A DNA stretch of 64,000 bases from Ascaphus truei (GCA_036426205.1 CM071570.1:75939691-76003690), one strand, 5' to 3'. Counted from the first letter of the stretch, positions 33,897 through 44,990 are shown. Numbers and translations are program-made. Notes: generated by a model from the sequence alone, not told the origin.

Positions 33897-33897
33897 C
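33859..33897. repeat. (TA)n microsatellite
   Basis: A TA run with one CA interruption, after a ten-base G run at 33,846. Confidence 0.95.
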
Positions 33898-33904
33898 ACT
33901 AGCT

Positions 33905-33985
33905 CAGGGGTCGGCAACCTATTTTTCAATGTAGGCACAGGTGTGGCAAATTAGAAGTGAAAATAGCCACATAATGTAAACATTT
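33905..33985 (+). mobile_element. hAT transposon end
   Basis: The segment starts CAGGGGTCGGCAACCT, a typical terminal inverted repeat of Charlie-type hAT elements, followed by GTGGCAAATTAGAAGTG-like text. The matching right end was not found, so this is probably a truncated copy. Confidence 0.6.
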
Positions 33986-34050
33986 AGGAATTGTGTTGCG
34001 CATGCGAAAATTTTAAACACACACTGTTTGAACAAGTTTAGAAATCCTCA

Positions 34051-34444
34051 GGGCCGTTCTAGTGTGTGCGTCCGTGCGTGCCTGTGCGAACGCGTGTGCA
34101 CGGGACACATGCTTTTTGTGTGTATGCTGTGAGCGAGTGAGGTACTGTGTGTATGTGTGTGCATATGTATGTTTGTGTGTGTGTGTTATAAATACGTTTG
34201 AAATAAAGAAATGCTTTAATAAATTATTTATTAACATTGTACAGTACATACACACACACACACACATTAAGTGGTGGTAGCGGCGTAAAATCTTTATTTT
34301 CCTCATCTTCCCCCCTGTCGGCTGGTTCCACGCTCACTGCCGTGCGCGTGCGTGGCACCATTATAGAAAGGCTGCTAACCGCAGTCAACTATAACTGCCA
34401 CGTGCGCGCATGATGCAGCAAGCGCGCCCTCTATAGAACGGCCC
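34051..34444. mobile_element. MITE with GGGCCGTTCTA inverted ends
   Basis: The left end GGGCCGTTCTA (34,051-34,061) is the exact inverse of TAGAACGGCCC (34,434-34,444), and TCA lies directly outside both ends. The inside contains GT runs and a CGTGCGCG-rich segment. No transposase frame. The superfamily is not clear. Confidence 0.65.
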
Positions 34445-34799
34445 TCAGACCACAACCCCCCTCATACTCTCACCCCCCTCTTCATCCTCCTCTCACGCCA
34501 CCACCACTACCCTCCTCATCATCATCTCCTCACCCCCCATCACCATCTCATTTACCCCCCCCTCATCACCATCTCATTTACCCCCCCCTCATCATTTCCC
34601 CCAGCACCCTTGATCTCCCCCCAGCACCCTTGATCTCCCCCATCATAAAGCACCCCCCCCCCCAATGGTTGGATACAATTTTTTTAGTAACAGATTCTCT
34701 CACCGGGGGGGAGGGGAGAATGAGAGACAGACAGGGGAGATGTTTTGTGTTTATGTATTATATTTATGTTTTTTTAAATGTTTTTATTCAGTTGAACAG

Positions 34800-35690
34800 G
34801 ACTGCTTGTGGGGGGGGGGGGGAGAGAGAACAGAGGCCACCTCACATCACTCCCAGCCCCCCCACATCACTCCCAGCCCCCTCACATCTCTCCCAGCCCC
34901 CCTCACATCACTCCCAGCCCCCCTCACATCTCACATCTCTCCCAGCCCCCCTCACCTCTCTCCCAGCACCCTCACATCACATCACCTCCCCTTCCCCCCT
35001 CACCTCTCTCATCTTCATCCCGCGCCCCCCTCTCTCTCCCCTCCTCCTCCCCTCTCTCCCAGCCCCCCTCACAATCTGCCCCTCACCCCCATCCACACTT
35101 CCCATCCCCCTACATCTCTCCCAGTCCCCCTCACATCTCACATCTCTCCCAGCCCCTCACATCTCTCCCAGCCCCCCTCACATCTCTCCCCGCCCCCCTC
35201 ACATCTCACAGCTCTCCCAGCCCCCCTCACATCTCACATCCCTCCCAGCCCCCTCAAATCTCTCCCAGCCCCCCCTCAAATCTCTCCCAGCCCCCTCACA
35301 TCTCTCCCAGCCCCCCTCATCTCCTCCCATCCCCCACATCTCCTCCCACGACCCCCCTCAATCTCCTCCGCCCCCCCCGTCCCACATCTCCCCAGCCCCC
35401 TCACACAATCACTACCACTCCACCCCCCAGCCCCATCACTCCCATCACCCCTCACATCTCACACCTCCCAGCCCCCTCAAATCTCTCCCAGCCCCCCTCA
35501 CTCTCTCCCCGCCTCCCCCTCCACTAACAGCCTATCTCCCAGCCCCCTCACACCTCTCTCCCGCCCCTCACATCTCTCATCCCCCTCACATCTCTCCCAG
35601 CCCCCTCTCACATCTCTCCCAGCCCCCCCTCACAGCTCTCCCAATCCCCTCACATCTCTCCCAGTCCTCCCATCCATACCTACCTTGTCC
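34800..35690 (+). repeat. C-rich minisatellite, ~20-bp unit
   Basis: Dozens of imperfect copies of CCCCCTCACATCTCTCCCAG form this ~0.9-kb array, preceded by C-rich CATC repeats from about 34,450. It produces long Pro/Ser/His frames in all three plus-strand phases, which is the mark of a tandem repeat and not of selection on a protein. Confidence 0.92.
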
Positions 35691-35907
35691 AGTAGTAGAA
35701 TCTCTTGTCAGAGCAGGAGAGAGCTGCATGGGGAGAGGAGCGCTCTATAATAGCAGCAGACAGGAAGTTCCGGGTCAGGCTGCTAGATGGTGCACCTCCC
35801 CTGCAGTCCTGCTCTGACTCTCACTCAAGTATTATGTTACCGGCAAATACTTTCAGCCCGGTGCCGAATACCATCTCTCCCTGCCGCCTGTTAGCGAACG
35901 TTAGAAA

Positions 35908-35908
<1 letters not shown>

Positions 35909-35941
<33 letters not shown>

Positions 35942-35980
35942 CGCCCCCTCGCCCGGGTAACCCCCCCCCCCCCCCCCCCC
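35909..35980 (+). repeat. Long poly-C tracts
   Basis: A run of 32 C (35,909-35,940) and one of 20 C (35,961-35,980) are separated by GCGCCCCCTCGCCCGGGTAA. The lengths are prone to slippage and sequencing error, and the tract could form i-motif or G-quadruplex structures. Confidence 0.9.
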
Positions 35981-36019
35981 GCAGGGAGTCCCGGCGGCCC
36001 TGTTCGCCACAGTTTCACT

Positions 36020-37870
36020 GCCAATTCACCACAAGTAGTACTAGCTGATATACCCGGCGGCGTTGCCCAAGATTTAATTTTCCCGCTCCCCCTCTCTCTC
36101 TGCCCCTCCCCCTTCACAGCTGGGTCCCCCCCAAACGTTCAGATATCCGAACCACCCGCCTTTCACAGCTCCATTTCCCCCCTCCCATTCACAGCTCCAA
36201 AGTCCCCCCCTTGGTCAGGTGGCCGGTGCACCCCCCCCCCCCACCCATCACAAGTCCATTCCCCCCTTTCAGAGCTCAGCAGCGGTGGGTCACTGGGGGG
36301 GTAGGGCTGGCTCTAGGGTAGTGAATCCCCCCCCTTCAGAGTGGGAGGCAGTGACTGGGTGGGTGGGAGGCAGTGACTGGGTGGGTGGGAGTTATTTGTT
36401 GCGTGGGTGGGAGGGAGTGATTTGTTGGGTGGGTGGGGGAGAGACAGGGAGGGTTGGGGGAGAGACGGGGTAGGGTAGAGACATGGGTGGGGGAGAGACA
36501 GGGTGGTTGGGTGGGGGAGAGACTGGGTTACTGTGGGTGGGAGAGACTGGGTTACAGTGGGTGGGAGAGACTGGGTGGGTGGGTTGCCAGTGACTGGGTG
36601 CCCCCCACTCACCTCGGTCCCTTAAATGTTTCCTGCGGCACGCGTGCCCATTCAGCCACCTCACCCCGGTCAGCAGCGGTTGTTTCCCCCTACCCCCAGT
36701 CCTGCGGGGTGTGGAGGAGAACAGTGGACCCGCGCGGGCGCACTCCCCCCAGCTTGTAACTGCGTACACTCTCCCTCCGGCGCCATGCCGCCATGTGGGG
36801 GGCGGGATGCGGCGCCGTGCGGGAGCGAGCGCGGGAAGAGTGGGCTAAGTGCGGAGGATGGCTGCTCACCTCGGTCCCTTAAATGTTCCCGGGAGCGGTT
36901 GTTCCCCCCTCCCCCCGGTCCTGCGGGGTGTGGAGGAGAACATTGGACCCGCGCGGGCGCACTCCCCCCAGCTCGTAACCGCGCTCACTCTCCCTCCGGC
37001 GAAATGCAGGGGGGCGGGAGGCGGCGCCTCATGCCCCGCTCTTGCGCGTACAATCTCCTCCCGCGTACACTCTCCCCCTACCCCAGCTGCATGCTCTGCC
37101 AGCGGTGTGTGGGCGTGAAGCAGCGCCGCGCGGGATGAGTGGGCTAAGGGCGGAGGCAAGTGTCCGTAGTGGTGACAGGGGTGTGTGGTGAAGTGAATGA
37201 ATTAATATTGGCTTTGGCGGGAGGGCAGCCATTTTAGCCGAGTAGCGGTGTCGCCAAGCAGGTGCAGAGCGGATGGGAAGGCATACATTTTTACACGTGC
37301 ATGGAAGGTGGACAATTAATATTTAATCGTGCGTGCAGGCTGGAATTTTGGGAGCGGGGAGGGTCTGGGAAGGCTGAAATGGTGATACTTGACAAATGTT
37401 ATTGTTTTGGGAAGGCGGCCATTTGTTAGCGGCCGGTAAGGCTGAAATTTTGAACGGCGAGCTACATTTTGTTGCATGAAGTGTGTTAATGAAGGGGGAC
37501 AATCGTGCGGGAAGGCGGCCATTTTTGTGAGAGCGTGGACGGGTAACATGGGGGTGGACAGAGAGGTGGGTTAAACTTACCAAGGTGGGTGTCTGACTCC
37601 GCAGGGGTGATCCCAGGTGTGTAGGGTGGGTCTGCAGGGAGAGAGTCTCCGAGGCTATTAGGCTTCAGGCGGTATGGTGAGTCTGCAGGGGTGAGACTCT
37701 GTGGCAGTGTGTGTCTGTGTGTGTCACAGTGGAGTAGGTGTGTCTGTGATGTCAGCGTACCTCTTGGCCAATGAGACCCGTGGTTAAGGCGGGGCATGGG
37801 TGGGCGGACCGAGGGACCAATGAGAATCCCCACATCTACTAACAATCAAGCAAATTTCATTTTTATATAT
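36020..37870 (+). repeat. GC-rich dispersed repeat with internal duplications
   Basis: It begins near a GCTGATATACCCGGCGGCGTTG segment, reminiscent of a widely dispersed (possibly Helitron-type) repeat start, and ends near CATTTTTATATATAGAT. Inside are G-rich GGGTGGGAG repeats (36,340-36,600). A ~255-bp tandem duplication follows (unit 1 ~36,610-36,865, unit 2 ~36,868-37,156), each unit with CTCACCTCGGTCCCTTAAAT, GCGGGGTGTGGAGGAGAAC and CGCGCGGGCGCACTCCCCCC blocks. Three GGCGGCCATTTT-like sites lie in 37,220-37,530. The class is a guess, and no helicase frame is present. Confidence 0.5.
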
Positions 37871-38447
37871 AGATATGTCAACTTTTACTGTACACCCTAA
37901 TAACAATACCCTGTACCACGCAGTATAATAGGCCCCACAAAATCAAAAGTGAATCACTAAGTGAATCACTACTAGCTCAAAGTATAACTAAATGGACAAG
38001 AATCCTTAGCCTTGTTAATAATACATAATTGTAGTATTACATAGTCTGGGAATGTTCCGTGGTTTATTGGGCAGATTAAAAGCAATATGTAAATCGGTGT
38101 TTCCTCTAGAAGAGAAGGGATGTGTGGAGTTAATAGCGGGATATACCGGACCACTGGCGGGGCTGTATTAACAGAGCATGTAATAATTAACCTCGTATGT
38201 CCCTGTGCCAAATATTAGTCCTACCTTCGTCTCCATTCAATCCCGGATGCGACAGACGCAGCGTCTCGCAGTCCACAATCAGCGTTGCAGCGGAGAGAAA
38301 CCTCCTGGTCTCCTGGAACCTCTGCTGGAATCTGTTATTTTGCTGCTCTCAGTCTGTCCACCATCTTCTTTAGAAATAAAGCATCATAAATTGTCCTCAC
38401 CAGAATCTGCCCCTCCCATGGAACTGCCACTCCAATTGAACGATTAG
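37871..38447. other. Non-coding spacer
   Basis: No gene or clear repeat. The short frames lack domain features. Confidence 0.5.
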
Positions 38448-38448
38448 C

Positions 38449-38653
38449 ACACTGTAGATACTGTGGATTGGTTGGTCTGTCGTCCAGACAAAAATGCACT
38501 TAGTAACTCACCGGGTGTAGAAAAAATAAAAAAGTTTTATTAAGTTACATGATTAAAAACAAAAAACACGATAAAGACAGGACAGGAACAAAAAAATCTC
38601 CTCCCAAGCGTTTCATGCTTCACAGCTTTCTCAATCCACAGTATCTACAGTGT
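38449..38653. mobile_element. TIR element with hammerhead-like remnant
   Basis: A ~21-bp inverted repeat bounds the unit: CTGTAGATACTGTGGATTG at the left and CAATCCACAGTATCTACAG at the right. Just inside the right end, on the minus strand, is TTGAGAAAGCTGTGAAGC followed by ATGAAACGC. This is the same layout as the hammerhead motifs but lacks the CUGANGA core. It abuts a family A copy. Confidence 0.55.
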
Positions 38654-38659
38654 ATAATA

Positions 38660-39541
38660 GGCCCCAACCTATATCACCAGTGAGTGTCCCCAAAGTACAT
38701 TGGGTGCCAGGCACCAATACCCTGATGTCTTTTTCCCAATGTCAAGGCCCACCCAAAGTGTAGGAGATAGCGCTATCCCTTGGAATGTAGGTGCACTTAG
38801 TTGAGGTACCTGCCAGATACTCCAGTACCCGGTGCGGCCGACTAAGCAGCAGGGATCCGCTTGATCCAGCGATGTTGTTGTCCACAAAGGCGCCCGCCTC
38901 TGCGTAGGATGAGCTCCGGTAGGAGGGTCCCACCTTTGAGAGTCTCTGTATGCAAAGGTGGTCTGGTCCCAGACCACAGGCCGCAATCACCACGCGGCAT
39001 CTTCCTATGTGTCCCTGACACTACTCAGTAATGGGGAAGCGTCCCTGTCTAGGAAGCAACTGAAGCAACCACAAGCTCACTTGAGTGGGGCCTATCTGTA
39101 ACCTAGGGGGGGTACTCTGGCCTAGTCTGAGTGCCACTGACACTCAGACCCTACCTTCCCCTTCTCTGTCCTTGCTTCGACTGGTGTGGTCCCGCTGAGC
39201 ATGCCAAATGTATCTAATTCCAGCTCCCTGCCTCTGTCCCTAAGGCTCATTGGACTTGTAGTACCTTGCGGAGCCGTTTGGAGTCATGGCCGCCGCTCTA
39301 ATTGCTCTTCGCATGCGCAGGGTATACAAACATGGCCACCGCAACTAAATTGCTATTGCGCATGCGCGAGCCTTCCATGTGTATGCGCCAATATCCAAAA
39401 TGGCGGGGCCCTATCGGCGTCCCACCTCAGAACTCCGGTGACCCAATTGCCCCTCCTGCAGCACCCGCAAACCGCCGCAACCACCCTGCACCGGTAGCCG
39501 CTCCCCTCCCGCACCCCGGAGGTAAGAGGGGGACCCAACTA
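38660..39541 (-). repeat. Family A dispersed repeat, minus copy
   Basis: On the minus strand it starts TAGTTGGGTCCCCC at 39,541. It has NRF1-type sites (CGCATGCGCA, 39,310-39,319; TGCGCATGCGCG, 39,357-39,368), a YY1-like AAAATGGCGG near 39,397, then the CTGGGACCAGACCACC block. Its 3' end is missing or diverged near 38,660. Confidence 0.75.
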
Positions 39542-40927
39542 CATAAGCATTTGGACCACAATGAACAAAAACATGAAGCCCCAGAAATGCTTTTGCATCA
39601 CACACATGCCACAATTTTGGTAATGGTTGAGTCTTGATTCAATATGTGAATAGACTGAGTACTGGTGTGAGATAGAGGGGGATCATTTCTAGTTGTCAGT
39701 AATGCTGAAGGATGAGTGAATGCCCTGATGTCCTGCAAAAACAAGTGCAGAAGTGAATGTTTTTAGCTAAAGATTTATTTTTGCTTCGAAGTGTTACTAT
39801 AATTTTTTATGGGGCTACATGGAGCTTTGGTGTTTCAAAGCTCTGAATGTTATAATTTCAATGATGAAGAACTCTCATGGTGGTCTATTAAAGGGTATAG
39901 CAATCTATAGCAAATCTACACTTCCCTGAGGCCAATATAGCTACTAAACTTTTGATTTATCTAAAAGTTAATTTTTACCCCATGCTTATGTCTCAATAGA
40001 CATAAATGAGGCTACCAAGTTTGTATTCCCCTTGCCATACTAACAGTTATACTCTAAAATCTTCATATATTTTTGGCTGGGTCAGAGTTTTGGGGTGGTG
40101 TCCATTATTTCTAAGGATACACATGAACCACGAAATGGTCAAAAGAAATGTCCTGATAGTGCTAAAGGTTTTGTCAAGAAAGTAATATCTAAATGCAATC
40201 ATCAAAGCTTTATTGAAGAGGGAACTTTTGTTGAGATCCAACAGGGATCTTGAGAAAGTTGTTTTAGACGAACAGACACACTAAATGTAGGGCACCAGTT
40301 GTCGAGAAGTGATGTACAAATTGACTAGGAATTGACATAAGAATGTGGAGGGATAATCAGCTTGTTTTTTTAAATGGCAGTGGTAGCTGAGGACGATACA
40401 GGAAGAAATGCTATTTTATTTCACTGAGCAATAAAAGATAAAGGACCAAGCAAATGGCAAAATACATAACTATGTTAAATGAACGACAAAATACATTACC
40501 TTGGAAAAATATATAATTTGAATCGAGGGTTCATCTGAAAAAGGACATTCCAGATTATCCAGTTGAGGGATTTATAGATTCTGAGTAATGAGTCTGACTG
40601 AGTAGTCTTATAAGGTTAAAGTCATGGATTGATTGTCTCAGAAAGAATGTTTTTTTTGCTCCAGTCAAACACAGATTGATTGTTCTAGAAGATAGATGTA
40701 AGGTAAATGACTGTAGGTTATGAGGCTATATTGAGGTTGGTGGAGGTACCTGTGGCTGAGGTACGTGTACTATATTATACTATGTGTACTGTAATTAATT
40801 TTATCTCTGCAAGAGGCAAAGGCACAAGGACTGGGAAATGCAGTAAAATGGACCGGGAGAATGTTGATTGGTGATTGGAGAAATCCAACAATATTAAAAT
40901 TGAAAGAGTGATTACCATGCTGATAAC
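39542..40927. other. AT-rich DNA, nothing coding
   Basis: A CTTGAGAAAGTTGTTTTAGA segment near 40,249, followed by CGAACAGACAC, resembles a decayed hammerhead-type hairpin. No gene supported. Confidence 0.45.
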
Positions 40928-41450
40928 GTGCGATAATACTACACAAAAAGAAGGGAGTGCTGGTTTAACAAAAACTAGTGAACACCAGAAATAAATAATC
41001 AACAGAAAGTCCTATCTGAATCACTCAATGTTGGAAAGCAGTGTAAGATACAGTTAAAATCAATTCTCTCACGGCCATGTGTGAGCACACAAAGTATTGG
41101 TTTCTTTCTTGGGGTCCTTGACCCAATGTTCTCCTCCGTCAGCCAATTGACACACTCTAAACGTTAGTTTTTGTGCACGGACTCCATCGTGGTCGCACCC
41201 TCCCGACAGGAATACTGTAGCAGACAGCGATGGAATATATGTTAAAAGCACGTATTTATTAACAAACAACAGAATATTAAGAGAACTCACATATAGGTCC
41301 TCATGCCACGGCTGCAGGACTCTTCCGACACAACGCAGTGCCTCTTTGCTCCTGCTCCTGCATCCGGTACGATCGCTGGAATGCAGATGGCACTCAACAC
41401 TTGCGGAAGAAGTATGGCGGCCGCCCTGGGACAAAAATAGCACACTTGAT

Positions 41451-41492
41451 CCAGCTATACGTTTCGCTGTAAAAACAGCTTCCTCAGGCTCT
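41451..41492 (-). ncRNA. Hammerhead-like motif, left arm of Penelope element
   Basis: The minus strand has the core CUGAGGA (41,487-41,481), an extra A, stem II GCUG/CAGC, GAAA, CGUA, UA, then GCUGG. Core bases are intact, but stem I pairs for only about three bases and stem III has lost its CGCG palindrome, so it is probably weak or inactive. Confidence 0.6.
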
Positions 41493-41559
41493 TTGATTAA
41501 GTGTGCGTCCTCCCCAATGGTTTATATACCCTCTGTGGTGTTTTTTTACCAATCCAGTC

Positions 41560-41640
41560 AAATCTGGCTCATCCCTACTCCAAATAAACAGAATGTCATC
41601 TATGTAGCTTTCCAGAGGACCATTATAGAGGCATTTTATA
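41560..41640 (-). pseudogene. Penelope-type RT catalytic fragment (YIDD)
   Basis: This short minus-strand frame reads ESYIDDILFIWSRDEPDLTG. Penelope RTs typically have YIDDIFFIW followed by an acidic stretch. The YIDD aspartates are present. The frame joins the terminal arm within about 20 codons, so the thumb and the GIY-YIG endonuclease domain were deleted. Confidence 0.75.
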
Positions 41641-42587
41641 TTTTCTTATATACGTTTTTGTCTTTATATAGATCACTAGATGAACACATTTGCGTCGTAA
41701 TGTTGGTTTTATTTTCATTTTTATTTTTACATTTTATTATTAATGTATATGCTGTAAAATATTTCAGTTTTATTTGATGTTATGTAGAATACTTAGAACT
41801 ACTTCCCTGTATGTTCAGGTGAAGATTGTTTGATCTCAATGCTTATGAGAGCTGGTTATGAGAGCTGTAAATGGAATAGCAAGTTTTGTGCCTTTTGTAT
41901 GCAATCTCAGCAACACTACGGAAAGTAGTCTTAGATATATAGACTTGATTTACTTTTTATATATGATTATCACCTCATTATTGATGACAGTGAGGATGTG
42001 GCATGTTTTGTTATACTGTACATCCTCCTGAATATTTTATCAGTTTAATTCTGTACTTTTTGGCAGAACCAAACCACCTTCACGGTGGGATCATTAGTAT
42101 TAAGAGAGGATATTCTATTCTACTTTGTACCTGTTGCATTGGGTCTAAATAACGGGTAACAAGTTCAGTGGTACTTTCGGTACCTATGATATTGCAGCAA
42201 CCTATTATGAGCAAAAGCACTTTGGGCTCAGGGTTATAGTTGTACATTGCTGATGTGGTCTTAGAGCTTCAGATAGCTGATTATCTCAGCACCTGAAATT
42301 TATGGGTATATGGAGGTACTAAGCAACAGCTTATGATTAAGTCCATTCTTCCATGTATCATGATGTGATTTTAATTTTATGTATTTAAGACTGTTATTCC
42401 AGGGAGGTTCACTGATATCAACATCAATTTTGATCAGTGGGTCAGAGGTAGAGACAGCAATGCGAGGAGTTATTTGTATACAAGCACTTTTTAACCCCAC
42501 CTGCAAACTAGCAAGTATTCCATTAGAAAAGATTGATTGGAGTATTAGTAAAAAAACACCACAGAGGGTATATAAATCTTTGATCAA

Positions 42588-42629
42588 AGAGCCTTAGGAA
42601 GCTGTTTTTACAGCGAAACGCGTAGCTCT
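42588..42629 (+). ncRNA. Hammerhead-like motif, right arm of Penelope element
   Basis: Stem I is perfect (AGAGC/GCUCU), stem II is GCUG/CAGC, and GAAA, CGCG and UA are all present. The core reads CUUAGGA where CUGAGGA is needed: the essential G5 is now U. The two arms are therefore complementary in damage, one with an intact core and one with intact stems. Confidence 0.62.
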
Positions 42630-43340
42630 ATCAAGTGTGCTATTTTTGTCCCATGACAGGCGCCGTACTTCTTCCGCAAGCGTTGCGTGCCATCTGCGTT
42701 CCAGCAATTGTACCGGACGTGGGAGCAGGAGCAAAGAGGCACTGCGTTGTCGGAAGAGTCCTGCAGCCGTGGCATGAGGACCTATCTGTGAGTTTTCTTA
42801 TTATTCTGTTGTTTGTTAATAAATACGTGCTTTTAAACATATATTCCATCGCTGTCTGCTGTTCCTGTCTAGAAGGTGCGACCGCAAGGGAATCTGTGCA
42901 CAAAGACTAACGCTTAGAGTGTGTCAATTGGCTGACGGTGGAGAACATTGGGTCAAGGGTCCCAAGAAAGAAACCAATACTTTATGTGTGCTCACACGTG
43001 GCCGTGTGAGTATTGATTTTAGCTGTATCTCACACTGCTTCCAAACATTGAGTGATTCAGATAGGACTTTCTGTTGATTATTTATTTCTGGTGTTCAATA
43101 GTTTTTGTTAAACCAGCGCTCCCCTTCTTTTTGTGTATATTGTCTCTAAGGTTCAAGTTTAGATCCTATTGGGTGAGCAGCAGGACTTTGACACTCCTAG
43201 AGTTGTCTCAAGTGTGAAGCAACCTTAGGGGTCATCGGGAAGGTATTGTGCATTTATCACGTTTCATCCTCTTTGTTATAGTGGTATCTCTCGTGAGTTA
43301 GCGCCCTAGTTTTATTCTCCCATTCTTGTGCGATAATACT

Positions 43341-43425
43341 AGTCAGATGAAGTGAGAATTAAAGCAGTAGTAGCAGAAAGCTGGGGACAAAACAATTTCA
43401 CCTACAGACGTGAAAAACTGTAGAG
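43341..43425. other. Short spacer
   Basis: Continuation of the target sequence of the Penelope-like insertion. Nothing recognised. Confidence 0.4.
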
Positions 43426-43429
43426 TAAC

Positions 43430-43505
43430 ATTGAAACATACAGTAAATTTGATGGCAGATAAGAACCACCCTGCACACCTAGTCTGCCCATTTTCCTATC
43501 TGTTG
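43430..43505 (+). repeat. SINE-like dispersed repeat fragment
   Basis: The text GATGGCAGATAAGAACCA followed by CTAGTCTGCCC closely resembles a widespread amphibian/vertebrate short repeat beginning with a GAAACATAGAATTTGACGGC-like segment. This is recalled similarity and the family name is not assigned. Confidence 0.55.
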
Positions 43506-43654
43506 AAAGAACAGTATGTGGGATAATATTCAAGCATGATATATCTCTGAATTAAAATACTAAGGAAGCTAATTCAGTGTATTCTAGATGAGCCATTAAT
43601 ATGTACTAAAAGACAACCAGTATGACATTGCATAAATCTGAAATCAGGGGAAAA

Positions 43655-43660
<6 letters not shown>

Positions 43661-43699
<39 letters not shown>
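43661..43699. repeat. (TA)n microsatellite
   Basis: About 18 TA units following a 13-base A run. Confidence 0.95.
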
Positions 43700-43700
<1 letters not shown>

Positions 43701-44189
43701 AAAGATTCAACAGCGCCTGGGTGTATACTAGCCCCACAGTAGACTCCTGACAACAAACAAACCACAACAAATGTTAGCACAGATGACCCGTATAAAACAA
43801 TTGTAAAAATGTATTATTATAAAATATATATAGGAACTCAGATGGTGGTCATAAGTATTGATGGTGAGTGTGTGTAAAATATAAAAAATGTAAAAATTGT
43901 ATACTGTATGTATAATTGTTGTGTGTTAAAAAATCTATTGAATAAAAAATGATGAATGATGAACTATTATTGCAAAAACACTGAAAAATATGATTATCAA
44001 AATATAATATGATTAGGTGAAATGTATTAACCAAAAAATGAAAATGTTAAAAAATGTAAAATAAAAAATAAAAAAACGTGTAAAGAATTAACTAAAAAAA
44101 TATATATGTGTTTTCCACAAAAAAAGTTGATGATTTTGTATGGAGATTACAACGTCCGGGCTGCTTCTTCTTTGGGGTCAGCAACCTCC

Positions 44190-44600
44190 CAGCAAATTCT
44201 ATTGGAGAAACAAGAGAAAAAGCGCCCGATCCATGTGTAAAATCTGGTAACAAAATTTTAATAAAAAATCACAAGACAAATGCACACTCACAATTTGTCA
44301 ATGCAAATTAAGCATTGTATGGGTAAACCCATGCGCCAACAAGTAGCTGTTCGTCGAATGTTTACTTCAGTACATAAGACTTCACTGCTACCGGTGCATC
44401 ACAGTCAGATGTCCCTCCAGAAATTCAGGTATACAGTCTGTTGTTCCAGCATTAGATGCTGTCTGTGGCTCAGGGAACATCCTCCCTCTCCTGGCAGCAG
44501 ACGCACAAGCTATTCCACCAAACGTAGCTCCTTGAAACCACGTGCCCTACGTGTATGCATTTTCTTCCGATTGACGGATTTCATCAGCGAATAGCTGACG
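44190..44600 (-). repeat. Diverged single arm of the palindrome family
   Basis: It is collinear with the left arm at 28.36-28.78 kb: GAGAAAAAGCGCCCGATCC, TGTAAAATCTG, ACAAATGCACACT, ACAATTTGTC, and finally the hammerhead-like motif on the minus strand. Only one arm is present, which shows the arm unit also exists alone. Confidence 0.65.
44553..44595 (-). ncRNA. Decayed hammerhead-like motif
   Basis: The minus strand has CUGAUGA (44,587-44,581), stem II UCCG/CGGA with a UCAAU loop, and GAAAA in place of GAAAC. The following bases no longer give a clean stem III or a matching stem I. It is the same family as the motifs at 28.7 and 29.3 kb but is probably inactive. Confidence 0.5.
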
Positions 44601-44712
44601 ATGTGATGATCGCCTCTCTGAAAAAGGCTCACCCGGCGATTTCTTTCTGCTGCATAGAGAGAGCTGCCTCTCCCTGCGGATATTTCGCCAGAGATCAATT
44701 TTTTTAATAACT

Positions 44713-44990
44713 TTTAATACGGGTGTATTGTAGCAGGGGATCACCGGAGCAGAACCTCGTTGATTTGAGGTCTGGGGACCCCCTGCTTCCTGAGATATAG
44801 GCCCCATTATGGGGTGCTGGTATCTCCTATGCTTTTTATTCCCACGGTCACATGACGCAGGACATTTAAATGCATAGGAGATACCGGCACCCCATAATGG
44901 GGTCTATCTTGGGAAGAAGGGGGTACCTGGACCTCAAATCAATGAGTTTCTGCTCTGGAGATCCCCTACTACAATACACTAGTATTAAAA
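44713..44990. repeat. Hairpin module 1 (TATCTCC palindrome)
   Basis: An imperfect ~280-bp palindrome pairs TAGCAGGGGATC with GATCCCCTACTA, and ATTATGGGGTGCTGGTATCT with its complement. The centre is GTCACATGAC (44,847-44,856), one base off GTCACGTGAC. Confidence 0.75.

Larger units (their letters stand above)
40941..43327 (-). mobile_element. Penelope-like element, internally deleted, inverted ends
   Basis: The element is flanked by 13-bp direct repeats, GTGCGATAATACT, at 40,928-40,940 and 43,328-43,340. The left arm (~40,941-41,550) and right arm (~42,545-43,135) are inverted copies, diverged by perhaps 10-15%. A unique tail of ~190 bp follows the right arm. The minus strand near 41,560-41,625 encodes SYIDDILFIWSRDEPDL, the catalytic box of Penelope-type reverse transcriptases. 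Each arm has a hammerhead-like motif. The remaining RT domains and the GIY-YIG endonuclease were not seen, so this copy is dead. The ~0.9-kb middle is otherwise unrecognised. Confidence 0.8.

Noticed and set aside
34630..35817. Overlapping 240-395 codon plus-strand frames rich in Pro, Ser and His
   Set aside because: They arise from the ~20-bp C-rich minisatellite, which is open in all three phases. There is no domain and no codon-position bias visible.
35705..36304. 199-codon Pro-rich frame
   Set aside because: It crosses the poly-C tracts and a repeat boundary. The proline run is the homopolymer and nothing else supports a gene.
36020..37870. Firm Helitron call for the GC-rich repeat
   Set aside because: Only vague end similarity. 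No terminal hairpin with CTRR was confirmed and there is no Rep/helicase frame.
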